This document shows positions 9,601-16,929 of a stretch of DNA of 64,000 nt, in pieces (position 1 is the first letter of the stretch; each line of letters starts with the position of its first letter). The translations under genes and the position numbers were made by a program. The DNA is taken from positions 2,418,001-2,482,000 of the forward strand of contig NZ_CP063849.1 in the NCBI RefSeq assembly GCF_015277775.1, given 5' to 3'. Below the pieces are notes generated by a model. The model saw only the letters and a list, made by a program, of their open reading frames with translations. It was not told the DNA's origin and ran no database searches. Source of the stretch: Paludibaculum fermentans (lineage in GTDB: Bacteria > Acidobacteriota > Terriglobia > Bryobacterales > Bryobacteraceae).

Positions 9601-9897
9601 GTCGTAGACGTCCTCATTGGTAGCAACGAGGCCCTTGATGCGATCCGGCGTGGGCTTCAGACGGCGCATAGCCTCGTGCGCGTCCTCGAGGTCAAAGCTG
9701 TACTCCCGACCCCTGTAGGTGTAGCGATTGATCTTAAGCAGTTGATCGGCCAATACCTCGTCAAGTACAACTGAGCGCAGGCGTCCGCCGCGCAGACGCA
9801 ATAACTCGGCTTGGCTCAATGGCTTGTAACCAAGGGCTACTAGCATCTGAATGGCCGGAATCTGGGATTGAATCTTCTCGGCGGCGTCGAAGATCAT
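6682..9897 (-). CDS. hsdR: Type I restriction enzyme, endonuclease/translocase subunit R
   Basis: 1,071 residues from the ATG at 9897, which overlaps the hsdS stop by 4 nt; longer upstream frames are not needed. An N-terminal PD-(D/E)xK nuclease is visible as CDIVCFVNGIPFLVIENKRP, with Asp ~153 and Glu-x-Lys ~167-169. The SF2 motor follows with Walker A TQGSGKS (~339-345), the VTDRDDL motif Ia region, the DEAH-type box as DESH (~438-441) and the GFTGTPLL motif III. Motif VI appears as QAIARVNRLY. It should translocate and cleave DNA unmethylated at the HsdS target, in complex with HsdM and HsdS. All key residues are present, so it is predicted functional. Confidence 0.95.
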   Translation of the reverse strand: MIFDAAEKIQSQIPAIQMLVALGYKPLSQAELLRLRGGRLRSVVLDEVLADQLLKINRYTYRGREYSFDLEDAHEAMRRLKPTPDRIKGLVATNEDVYDTLLLGTTITKTINGDSKSYSFRYVDWENPRNNQLHVAAEVSIERTSSTQTKRCDIVCFVNGIPFLVIENKRPTETLKKATSQLIGYQSDDDVPQLFHFAQVLLTMNRQEARYATVGTPAKFWQGWRDAADKDEEISTYANRPLTEGEKEAVFSGDFALARPYFEAMVAEGERSVTVQDRTIYALCRSGRLLDLVRRFTVFDGGVRKVARHQQYFGILRAIERLKQYDMEGRRKGGVIWHTQGSGKSLTMVMLGKALAMDRGISNPRIVIVTDRDDLDKQIKDTFKACELTPVRATSGSHLLQLIENKTPLITTIVNKFDTASRSSQQPDTDTNVFVLVDESHRTQAGKHGGHGLFAMKMRRLLPKACYLGFTGTPLLRGERRTLVSFGGLIHSYKIDEAVADEAVVPLLYEGRMVEQQISAGAIDVWFDKISKGLTGQQRADLKRKFSRMTALAKTTQAIRAKAFDISEHYRMHWQGTPFKAQLVAPSKAAAVRFKDVLDEIGHVASEVVISPPDDNEGNEEVDKQSKDLVRKFWEQMMKRYKTEDEYNRQIIDAFKGSGDPEILIVVSKLLTGFDAPRNTVLYICKQLREHNLLQAIARVNRLYEEDGKEKQFGFILDYEGLLGELDSALTEYSAFQDYDDDDVDGTVHDVRGEIGKLRGLHDQLLDLFKSIKNKKDMEQYEQFLADEPTRQDFYARLRAFSRCLHIALSSDKLLDVYTDAEVDRMKRDWKQFSELKRSVQLRYQETVDLKEFEPKIQKLLDDHVVAMPAQVVVEPVNINDPDALEAVVKEAGVSVASKADRIASATRKVIHEKMEADPSFYKRFSELLEETIRDYRARRISEKDYLKKVIDVAAKVARKDRGRDVPERIKGDEDGQAFYGILNGILVDSSGTPVDKDEIAQIALAIIEIIKEHHIVDVWRNDVAQNNMRNAVDDYFFDVLRDQKQIDVPVEKLDDLDEQIMSLARARFPG

Positions 9898-11135
9898 GTT
9901 CTTGCCTTGCCCCGCGCTACACCCTTCTTGGACATTTCCCCTCGTAGCGGCATTACACGCCATTGGCCGGTCAACAGTTTCTGCATCAGGCCGCGCTTCT
10001 GCTGGTTGAGTGCAGCGATTTGCGCCTCAATCAACTCGATCTCGCGTTTTGCTAAATTGAGGCAGTCTGCAATCTGTTTCTGCTTCTCAAAAGGTGGAAT
10101 GACAACGCGCAACGCGGCAAGATCCGCATAGTAGATTCGCTGACGCACGCTGCCCGATCCGGATTCATTGATGTGGTGCTTCCACCAATGCGTATTGCAG
10201 AGGTGGTCAAAGTAGTCCGGATCGAGCACGTCTTTTTTGCACGCAAAGAGCACATAGTCCGGACTGGCCAAAACATCGGAGTCCAAGCGCGACATCGCTA
10301 TCGAGCCGACATTAATACGCATCGGATTATAGGCGAACGCCCTCGGCGGAAGTATCTTGTACCGCGAAAGATCGCTTCCGATCGTTTGCTCCCGCATCGG
10401 AACGATTCCGTTTGCGTTACTTACGCCCATTACGAGATCACGCCCCAATACGTTTGCTGAATTGCGTGCGGTTAGCTCATGCGTGAAGAGTAAAAGAGGC
10501 CTCGCCGACTTCTTGCGATAGGAATGCAGCTTCAATGTTGGTCCGACTAGAAGCGTCTCGACCAGGCAGGAGTAAAGTCTTGTCTTGATTCCCAGAATGC
10601 GAGATTTTTTGTCGATAGCGTCATCCCAGGTCTGCAAGAGGGCTGCAATCCTTTGCTGTTCTTCAAAAGGCGGAAGGTTAATCGGAAGACCGAGCAGCTT
10701 ATCTGGTGAAGTGTGCTTGACTTTCGTCCCCGCGGATTCTTTGGCAATCTGCTGCCTCACAGATGCTGATGAAAAGTAGTAATGAAGGTATTCCGCATTC
10801 AGCGTATCGCGATCTTTGACAATTACGAGGCCTAAGCGTTGATTGTGAAGATAGGCTTTCCCTTTTGGGACAAGAAACGTCGATCCGAGTAGCCCGGGAG
10901 CCTGCTCGGTCATCGCGATTAGCATCTGCCCAGGAGACAATACATACTCTTCTGGAACGTCGCCCGCGTAGTATTTCTGCTTTTCGCCTAGCCATCGAAA
11001 GCCCCCTTGTTCCAGAAAATTTCCCGGAGTTAGGAGGACATAGTCTCCCGAATCGGAGTAGAATTCACTCGAGAACGCAAACCCGTGCTTAATGTTAATG
11101 TACTTACGGAGTGCTTGCGGCTTCTTCTTACTCAT
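9894..11135 (-). CDS. hsdS: Type I restriction enzyme, specificity subunit S (two target-recognition domains)
   Basis: 413 residues from the ATG at 11135 (MSKKKPQALRKY), overlapping the rhuM stop by 8 nt. It has two TRDs, each ending in the conserved coiled-coil connector. The first is LPPFEEQQRIAALLQTWDDAI (written FEEQQRIAALLQ at its core). The second is IPPFEKQKQIADCLNLA followed by ALNQQKRGLMQKLLTGQWRV. The N-terminal TRD starts with INIKHGFAFSSEF. It dictates the bipartite DNA target. The stop codon is embedded in the hsdR start (ATGA). A different, single-TRD protein precedes hsdM in the same operon. Confidence 0.93.
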   Translation of the reverse strand: MSKKKPQALRKYINIKHGFAFSSEFYSDSGDYVLLTPGNFLEQGGFRWLGEKQKYYAGDVPEEYVLSPGQMLIAMTEQAPGLLGSTFLVPKGKAYLHNQRLGLVIVKDRDTLNAEYLHYYFSSASVRQQIAKESAGTKVKHTSPDKLLGLPINLPPFEEQQRIAALLQTWDDAIDKKSRILGIKTRLYSCLVETLLVGPTLKLHSYRKKSARPLLLFTHELTARNSANVLGRDLVMGVSNANGIVPMREQTIGSDLSRYKILPPRAFAYNPMRINVGSIAMSRLDSDVLASPDYVLFACKKDVLDPDYFDHLCNTHWWKHHINESGSGSVRQRIYYADLAALRVVIPPFEKQKQIADCLNLAKREIELIEAQIAALNQQKRGLMQKLLTGQWRVMPLRGEMSKKGVARGKART

Positions 11136-12138
11136 CGTTGCTCCCGAGGATGCGCTTCTTGGGATGCCGGGCGATTCTCTCCAGCTCCGCGATGTCGCTG
11201 TCGTCCCCCGCGGCAAGCTGCTCCCGGCGCCTAGCGTCGAAGGCCTCATATCGTTCGAATGCAGCCTTCTCGGCTTGCGCGGCGGAGACGCTTCCGGCAT
11301 TGGTCAGCAGAGGCAGTTCATTCGAGCGCAAGAAGCCATCAAGAACCACTTCCCAATCGGCCAGCCTCATCGTGTGTCGGCGCCTGGCGCGCAGATCGGC
11401 GGTGTCGAGGAACATGGTGACGATCAGGTTGAGGTCGCTGATCTCCTTCTCCGCCAGATAGTTCTTGGCCGTGGCAACGTCGCCTTTGCGTACGCGCGAA
11501 CCCTTCCATGCCGTAAGTCCCATGTTGGGCAGGCCCGCATTGGCGCGGGCGGTGATCAATTCGGCCGCCGTGTGACCGGTAACGGCGTGCAGCATCTTGT
11601 TCTGAATGATGGCGTAGAAGACCTGCGCCGCCTGGGACTTCGGATCGTAGTCCTCGCTGAGCGAGAGGATCTCGCGCACCTTCTGGTAGAACCGCGCCTC
11701 GGAAGCACGAATCTCCCGAATGCGTTCGAGCAGTTCATCGAAGTAGTCCCACGCCGGGTCTTTGAGACGCTGGGTATCGAGGACGAAGCCCTTGACGAGG
11801 TATTCTTTGAGCGTGGTCGAAGCCCACCGGCGGAACTCGATGCCGCGCTGCGAACGAACCCGGTAGCCGATGGCGAGAATCATCTCGAGGCTGTAATAGT
11901 CCACCTGGTAGGTCTTGCCATCGGCGGCAGTTGTTGCATAGCGCGCAACAACTGAATCGGAGACCAGCTCACCTTCCTCGAAAATCGCCTTGATGTGCCG
12001 TGAAATCACCGACTTATCTCTTCCGAACAGGTCCGCGATCTGGGCCAGTGAAAGCCATACCGTTCCTCCCTCGGCGCGCAGTTGAATCCTGGCCGCACCG
12101 TCCTCAGAGGTGTAGAGAATCAGCTCACCGTTTGACAT
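11128..12138 (-). CDS. RhuM-family protein embedded in the type I R-M operon
   Basis: 336 residues from the ATG at 12138; AAGGAG lies about 10 nt upstream inside hsdM, and the gene overlaps hsdM by 14 nt. It matches the Virulence_RhuM family: MSNGELILYTSEDG at the start, then VWLSLAQIADLFGRDKSVISRHI, a helix-turn-helix-like segment, then VDYYSLEMILAIGYRVRSQRG and FRRWASTTLKEYLVKGFVLD. The family is named for a Salmonella pathogenicity gene but is very common between hsdM and hsdS, where its role is unknown. The HTH-like N-terminus makes DNA binding or operon control possible. It is translationally coupled on both sides. Confidence 0.9.
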   Translation of the reverse strand: MSNGELILYTSEDGAARIQLRAEGGTVWLSLAQIADLFGRDKSVISRHIKAIFEEGELVSDSVVARYATTAADGKTYQVDYYSLEMILAIGYRVRSQRGIEFRRWASTTLKEYLVKGFVLDTQRLKDPAWDYFDELLERIREIRASEARFYQKVREILSLSEDYDPKSQAAQVFYAIIQNKMLHAVTGHTAAELITARANAGLPNMGLTAWKGSRVRKGDVATAKNYLAEKEISDLNLIVTMFLDTADLRARRRHTMRLADWEVVLDGFLRSNELPLLTNAGSVSAAQAEKAAFERYEAFDARRREQLAAGDDSDIAELERIARHPKKRILGSNDE

Positions 12139-13648
12139 GGATGCCCAACTCCTTGAGGTAGCCAGCCATCTGGCCGCGCACTCCGACCAGTTCGTCCTCC
12201 AGCCGGTTGATCTCCTTCTGCAGCGCGGCCACATCGATCTCTTCTTCGGGCTCGAAGGTGTCCACGTAGCGAGGAATGTTGAGGTTGTACTCGTTCTCCC
12301 GGATCTCCTCAGGGGAGGCGAGGTGCGAGTACTTGTCGAGTTCGGCTCGCGTGCGATACGTGTCGATGACCTTTTGAGTGTGCTCATCGGTCATCAGATT
12401 CTGCGTCTTGCCCGGTGCGAACTCCTTACTGGCGTCGATGAAGAGGATGTCCTTGCGGTCCTCGTTCGTGCCGCCCTGCTCACGGGAGCGATCGAAGACC
12501 AGAATGGCGACCGGGATGCCCGTCGTCGTGAAGAGATTGGCAGGTAGGCCGACAACGGCGTCGAGTAGGTTCTCCTCGATGAACGCCTGACGGATTCTGC
12601 CTTCGCTGCCGCCACGGAAGAGAACGCCATGCGGAACGATGACGGCAACGCGGCCGCTGCGCGGGCGCGCAATCTCGACCATATGCGAGATGAAAGCGTA
12701 GTCGCCTTTTGACTTCGGTGGAATACCACGCCAGAAGCGTTTGTGCTTGTCCTTTTCAGCGCTTTCCGCGCCCCACTTATCGAGCGAAAAGGGTGGATTG
12801 GCTACGACGATATCGAACTTCATCAACCGGTCGTCTTCGATCAGGGCCGGACTGTTGAGCGTGTCACACCACTCGATGCGCGCGGCATCCTTGGAGTGGA
12901 GGAACATGTTCATGCGGGCAAGCGCCCACGTTGCGCCATTGACCTCCTGACCGTAGAGCGCGTAGTTGTCCGAACCCACCTCTTCTGCGGCGCGAATCAA
13001 CAACGAACCGGAACCACAGGCTGGGTCGCAGATGGTGTTACCCGGCGCCGGGCCCGCCAGCCGGGCCAGCAGACGCGAGACAGCAGCCGGCGTATAGAAT
13101 TCACCAGCCTTCTTGCCCGCATCGGAGGCGAAGCGCGAAATCAGATAGATGTAGCACTCGCCGATGATATCCTCATTGACTCGCGAGGGGCTGAGATCAA
13201 GTGCGGGTTTGGCGAAGTCTTCAAGCACGTTCTTGAGGCGGCGGTTCCGGTCTTTCACGCGGCCTAGATTCGACTCGGAGTTGAAGTCGATGTTGCGAAA
13301 GACGCCTTCGAGCTTGATGCGGTTCTTGTCTTCGATCTTTTCGAGCACCATATTGATGAGTTCGCCAATGTTCGCTTCACTCCGCTGCGCGTGGAGATCA
13401 TAGAAGCTGCATCCCTCGGGAAGAATGAAGCGCTCACGCTCAAGGCGGCGGCGCATCCGCACATCGTCGTTTCCGTACTGACGGCGATAGTTCGCGACGT
13501 GGTCGTTCCAGTGGTCGGAGATGTACTTGAGGAACAGCATCACCAGGATGTAGTCCTTGTACTGCGCCGGGTCCACAGCCCCGCGGAATGTGTCACATGC
13601 CGTCCATGCTGCTTGATTTACCTGGTTCTGGGTGAGTTGATCGGTCAT
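12125..13648 (-). CDS. hsdM: Type I DNA N6-adenine methyltransferase subunit M
   Basis: 507 residues, usual length. HsdM_N helical domain at ~1-150. The methyltransferase core has motif I DPACGSGS (~208-215), the upstream AGEFYTPAAVSRLL signature and catalytic motif IV NPPF (~284-287). The C-terminal helices (LQKEINRLEDELV) should dock on HsdS. It methylates adenine on both strands of the HsdS target using S-adenosylmethionine and protects host DNA. The start ATG overlaps the stop of the preceding S-like gene by 4 nt. Confidence 0.96.
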   Translation of the reverse strand: MTDQLTQNQVNQAAWTACDTFRGAVDPAQYKDYILVMLFLKYISDHWNDHVANYRRQYGNDDVRMRRRLERERFILPEGCSFYDLHAQRSEANIGELINMVLEKIEDKNRIKLEGVFRNIDFNSESNLGRVKDRNRRLKNVLEDFAKPALDLSPSRVNEDIIGECYIYLISRFASDAGKKAGEFYTPAAVSRLLARLAGPAPGNTICDPACGSGSLLIRAAEEVGSDNYALYGQEVNGATWALARMNMFLHSKDAARIEWCDTLNSPALIEDDRLMKFDIVVANPPFSLDKWGAESAEKDKHKRFWRGIPPKSKGDYAFISHMVEIARPRSGRVAVIVPHGVLFRGGSEGRIRQAFIEENLLDAVVGLPANLFTTTGIPVAILVFDRSREQGGTNEDRKDILFIDASKEFAPGKTQNLMTDEHTQKVIDTYRTRAELDKYSHLASPEEIRENEYNLNIPRYVDTFEPEEEIDVAALQKEINRLEDELVGVRGQMAGYLKELGIHVKR

Positions 13649-14250
13649 TTCGTCATCCTTTCCATTCCGCTGGCTCTAGTGCGTTTTCTGGCGCGTTCGA
13701 CCAGAAGACGGCGTATCAGTTCGTGCTGCTTACGCGTGAGTTGCTCTGCGAGGTCGCGCTCCCGCTCGGCTAGAGCATCGAGCTGCAAGATTCTCTGCTG
13801 CGTCTCAAGGCTGGGAACTGAGATCTTCAGGTCCTCAAGGCTGGAGCGCGAGACCATGCGGAGGCTGGTTCCCTGCGCACTCTCCTCGAAGTGACGCTGT
13901 GCGGGCTCCTGATTGATAGCCCAGGCCAGATAGGCGCCGGAGAGCACTTGCGGATCGGGCCGAAGAATCATGAGCGGAAGCACTGCCAGGGCCGGCGCCG
14001 GGAACGAAGCGTCAATCACGGCCGCCGTGGTGCGCTCGCCACGGGAGCGAAATACGACATCCCCACTACGCAAGAGGTATTTTTCAGGTATGTGGTCAAG
14101 GTGAAGGCACGTCAAGTTATTGAAAACAATAATTCCATTCGGCGTTACATCCCGAAGCTGAAGTGCCAGGACATTGCCGTTCTCAGCGTGATCCAGGCGT
14201 CCGCGGGCAGTGAAGCCGGTTTGTATCGCGCACATCCGGGCTAGCGTCAT
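13645..14250 (-). CDS. Single-TRD HsdS-like protein preceding hsdM
   Basis: 201 residues if started at the ATG at 14250 (MTLARMCAIQTGFTARGRLD), which places it 27 nt behind a good promoter; the frame stays open to 14466 but without coding character. It contains one TRD (VLALQLRDVTPNGII to LAWAINQEP) and one connector helix (ETQQRILQLDALAERERDLAEQ shortened here to its core), so it is half of a normal HsdS. Half-size S proteins can work as dimers or alternative specificity modules. It lies first in the operon, coupled to hsdM by ATGA, while a full two-TRD HsdS sits further down. The two are too different to be recent duplicates. Confidence 0.8.
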   Translation of the reverse strand: MTLARMCAIQTGFTARGRLDHAENGNVLALQLRDVTPNGIIVFNNLTCLHLDHIPEKYLLRSGDVVFRSRGERTTAAVIDASFPAPALAVLPLMILRPDPQVLSGAYLAWAINQEPAQRHFEESAQGTSLRMVSRSSLEDLKISVPSLETQQRILQLDALAERERDLAEQLTRKQHELIRRLLVERARKRTRASGMERMTK

Positions 14251-14276
14251 AATAAACTCAGTAGGACCACGTACAG

Positions 14277-14306
14277 AGTGTATTTCGAAAGGGGATCTTA
14301 CGTCAA
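14277..14306 (-). promoter_or_regulatory. Promoter of the type I R-M operon
   Basis: On the minus strand TTGACG (-35, 14301-14306), an 18-nt spacer and TACACT (-10, 14277-14282) lie 27 nt before the ATG at 14250. It matches the sigma-70 consensus at 5/6 and 4/6. The short leader favours this start for the S-like gene. Confidence 0.55.
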
Positions 14307-14317
14307 CAGAAAAATTG

Positions 14318-14337
14318 TCTGTAGCAGCACCTACAGA
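14318..14337. promoter_or_regulatory. Inverted repeat upstream of the R-M promoter (candidate operator)
   Basis: TCTGTAG (14318-14324), 6-nt spacer, CTACAGA (14331-14337): a perfect 20-bp dyad just upstream of the -35 element. It could bind a dimeric regulator. The RhuM-family protein, with an HTH-like segment, is the only candidate encoded in the operon. Inferred only. Confidence 0.4.
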
Positions 14338-14772
14338 TGCATGTCGGTTGATGTGTACCGAAGACCTCGAAATTGCCCTTACCCGCTCCGAATGTCTCGG
14401 GAGGTTTTCGATGCGTTCGGATTCAGACTCCTGCAGGGGGGTAGTCGGACCTGGAATGCTGCGCAAGCGGTAGGAAAAATGAGTGATGGTGGATACTCAT
14501 TCCCGTTTGGAGAACGGGGACAGGCCAAGCCGCGAGAATGAGCATTACAGGAAGCGGGAGTAAAAACTCCGGAGTTTAGCCCCCGTCGGCTACCCGCAGT
14601 CCGCCCATTCCCCCGTTCCGAAGTCCGCCGCTGCCCCATTTCCCCGCCTTAACCTTCCTTCATCACCAAACAATCAAAAATTTCTTCTCCCCTGCAATCA
14701 ACCAATTACAGACATCCCTCTCCTAAATTCTTGGTCCATGCCCCCTAAGAATGGGTATAGAGGACATTTTCC
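14338..14772. other. Intergenic region between divergent transcription units
   Basis: No gene is seen in this stretch; with the promoter and operator below 14338 the gene-free interval is about 520 bp. It contains a 14-bp perfect palindrome AAACTCCGGAGTTT (14564-14577) and a 6-bp CCCGTT/AACGGG hairpin near 14502-14517. The last ~100 bp are AT-rich relative to the surroundings and probably hold the promoter of the plus-strand gene at 14773, but no clear -35/-10 pair was found. Confidence 0.5.
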
Positions 14773-15252
14773 ATGTACATCAACGAACCAACTGACTGCG
14801 CCTTCCCCGACATCGACCTCCTCACCCGCCACACCGAGGTCGAAGAAGACGGCATCCTCACCGGCCCCAAAGCCACCGGGGCCCTCACCTTCTGCGAACG
14901 CAAGGCCTACTACAAGAAACTTCGTGCCGCCGTCCACGAACAGTACAAACCCACCAACGTCTACCAGCACATCCTCGCCGACCGCATGGCCGACTGCATC
15001 TGGCGCGCCGAACGCTACGCCTTCTTCGAAGCCGCTGCTCTGAACTTCCAGATCCAGCGCCAGTGGGACAACACCAATGACCTCGTCCCCAAAGCCAGCC
15101 CGGGCGTCCACGCCCTGCAGGGCTGGCTTACCATGGACCCCGCCCAGCGCAAATCCCTCCAGGAAGCCCTCAAACTCGAGGAACGCTACTGGCGCCGCCA
15201 CCGCACCCTCGCCGCCGAACTACGCCTCGTCCAGCGCCTCTATCCCAACTGA
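14773..15252 (+). CDS. Conserved-looking hypothetical protein, helical
   Basis: 159 residues; AGAGGA lies about 9 nt before the ATG. It is mostly helical and charged. The second half (ADRMADCIWRAERYAFFEAA and LEERYWRRHRTLAAELRLVQRL) resembles the helical C-terminal part of the acidobacterial proteins whose N-terminus carries GPRTPEGKA, a motif found instead in the next gene. The pair may be separated halves of one such family, or paralogues. No signal peptide, membrane segment or catalytic motif is present. Followed after 42 bp by the next gene in the same direction. Function unknown. Confidence 0.7.
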   Translation: MYINEPTDCAFPDIDLLTRHTEVEEDGILTGPKATGALTFCERKAYYKKLRAAVHEQYKPTNVYQHILADRMADCIWRAERYAFFEAAALNFQIQRQWDNTNDLVPKASPGVHALQGWLTMDPAQRKSLQEALKLEERYWRRHRTLAAELRLVQRLYPN

Positions 15253-15294
15253 GAGCCCACCCGGCCCCAAACGCAGAGCAGAAAGGACCATCCC

Positions 15295-16030
15295 ATGCCA
15301 GCAGCCCACATCTCGGAAAAGCGCCTTGCCGCCAATCGCGCCAACGCCCGCAAATCCACCGGCCCCCGCACCCTCGCCGGCAAAGCCGCCTCCTCCGGCA
15401 ACGCCCGCCGCACCGGAGCCTACTCCGCCAACCACCAGATGCCTGCTCGCATCGAAGCCCACTTCCGAGCCATCGCCGAAGCCGCCACCCGCGATATCGC
15501 CAACCCGCAACGCCGCGCCCTCACCTTCGAACTCCACATGCTCCAGGGCCACGCACGCCTCCACGAAAGCCGCGAGCGTGCCCTCTTCAACGCCGGCATC
15601 GAGTACGGCTGCGGCGACGAAGCCGTCGCCACCCAATGGGTCCTCCGCCAGGTCGGCTTCATCCAGGCCCTCAACCGCTACGCCGGCTGGATCGAGGCCA
15701 ACACCCGCCGCGTCCAACGCGCCCTCGACGCTCTGCCCGTCGAACTCGTCCCAGCCGCCCCGCCCGCCAAACCCACTCCCATTTTTGAGGGAACAAACCC
15801 ACCTCAGGACAACCGCGAAACCGCCGCCGCCACCCAACCCCCGACGCTCCCCTCCGCCGAAACGGCCTCCCCGGCAAAGCCAGCGAATTTTGAGGGAACG
15901 AACCCACCGCGGACGCCCCCAACCACCGAGAATGCCGCAGCCCAACCCACAGCCAACCGCCCCCTCCCCGCCGCCCCGGCCTGCCCTGCCCCACAGCCCG
16001 CATCGCCCCTACCCGCGTGCCCGGAATTAA
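15295..16030 (+). CDS. GPRTxxGKA-motif hypothetical protein; C-terminal end uncertain (no in-frame stop)
   Basis: The N-terminus (RANARKSTGPRTLAGKAASS) is the signature of a lineage-specific family of unknown function. Helices follow to about residue 150 (FELHMLQGHARLHESRERAL, RYAGWIEANTRRVQRALDAL). The tail is Pro/Ala-rich with two copies of FEGTNPP (about residues 163 and 202). The frame has no stop at the expected place: it stays open through aqpZ in a wrong frame and joins the downstream hydrolase frame, ending only at 18201. Both other frames stop at once (TAA at 16028-16030 and 16038-16040), so a one-base frameshift, natural or from sequencing, near the tail would give a normal end. The end given is therefore approximate. 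Confidence 0.6.
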
Positions 16031-16084
16031 GGTACACTAACCGAACGCTTTGGTCGCTCCTTAGGGGCCGAAAGGATGTCGTTT

Positions 16085-16783
16085 ATGTCAATCGGCAAGA
16101 GAGCCACGGCCGAATTCTTCGGTACGTTCTGGCTGGTTTTCGGAGGATGCGGCAGCGCTGTGCTGGCCGCGGCCTTTCCCGGCGTCGGCATTGGACTACT
16201 GGGAGTGAGTCTGGCCTTTGGCCTCACGGTTCTCACCATGGCCTTCGCCATCGGTCACATCTCCGGCTGTCACCTCAACCCCGCCGTCTCCGTCGGGCTG
16301 CTCGTCGGCAAACGCTTCAGCGGCAAGGATCTGCCCGCCTACGTCGTGGCGCAGTGCGCCGGGGCCGTCTGCGGAGCGGGCGTCCTGCGCATCATCGCCA
16401 GCGGCAAAGCGGGCTTCGATATCGCCGCCGGCTTCGCCTCCAATGGCTTCGGCGAACACTCGCCCGGCGGCTACTCGCTGCTGGCCTGCTTCACCGCCGA
16501 AACCGTCCTCACCTTCTTCTTCCTGATGGTGATCCTCGGAGCCACCGATGCGCGCGCCCCCAAGGGCTTCGCCCCCATCGCCATCGGCCTCTGCCTCACT
16601 CTCATCCACCTCATCGGCATCCCCGTCACCAACCTGTCCGTCAACCCCGCCCGCAGCCTCGGACCGGCCGTCTATGTCGGCGACTGGGCTGTCCAACAAC
16701 TCTGGCTCTTCTGGATCGCCCCCATCATCGGTGCGGCCCTCGCCGGAGTCATCTATCCCTGGCTGGCTTCGGAAGAGAAGTAA
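16085..16783 (+). CDS. aqpZ: Aquaporin Z
   Basis: 232-residue, six-helix inner-membrane water channel, very similar to E. coli AqpZ along its length ([61 protein letters not shown]). Both NPA half-helix motifs are present (HLNPAVS and SVNPARS). Of the selectivity-filter residues, the Phe of AFG, the His of LIHLIG and the Arg of NPAR are conserved. The fourth (Thr183 in E. coli, in NTSVNPAR) appears to be Leu here (NLSVNPAR). The ATG at 16085 is preferred over the ATG at 16076 because AAAGGA lies about 9 nt before it. A strong terminator follows at 16796. Confidence 0.96.
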   Translation: MSIGKRATAEFFGTFWLVFGGCGSAVLAAAFPGVGIGLLGVSLAFGLTVLTMAFAIGHISGCHLNPAVSVGLLVGKRFSGKDLPAYVVAQCAGAVCGAGVLRIIASGKAGFDIAAGFASNGFGEHSPGGYSLLACFTAETVLTFFFLMVILGATDARAPKGFAPIAIGLCLTLIHLIGIPVTNLSVNPARSLGPAVYVGDWAVQQLWLFWIAPIIGAALAGVIYPWLASEEK

Positions 16784-16795
16784 CCGCCCGTTTTC

Positions 16796-16838
16796 AGGGA
16801 CGCCGCGGACCATCCGCCTGCTCTTCCGCGGCGTCCCT
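16796..16838 (+). terminator. Strong intrinsic terminator after aqpZ
   Basis: A perfect 14-bp inverted repeat, AGGGACGCCGCGGA (16796-16809) and TCCGCGGCGTCCCT (16825-16838), begins 12 nt after the aqpZ stop. There is no clear T tract, as is common in high-GC genomes. Confidence 0.75.
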
Positions 16839-16929
16839 CTCTCCTGACCTCACGCCCCTCCGCCGCGACCCGCCAACCCGGCCCGTTCCCCCACGTTCTA
16901 CCTGTGCCGATTGTGATGAAATAGCCGGC

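Noticed and set aside
14251-14466. N-terminal extension of the half-S protein to 273 residues
   Set aside because: The extension covers the likely promoter and dyad and has no similarity to HsdS; the ATG at 14250 starts exactly at the TRD.
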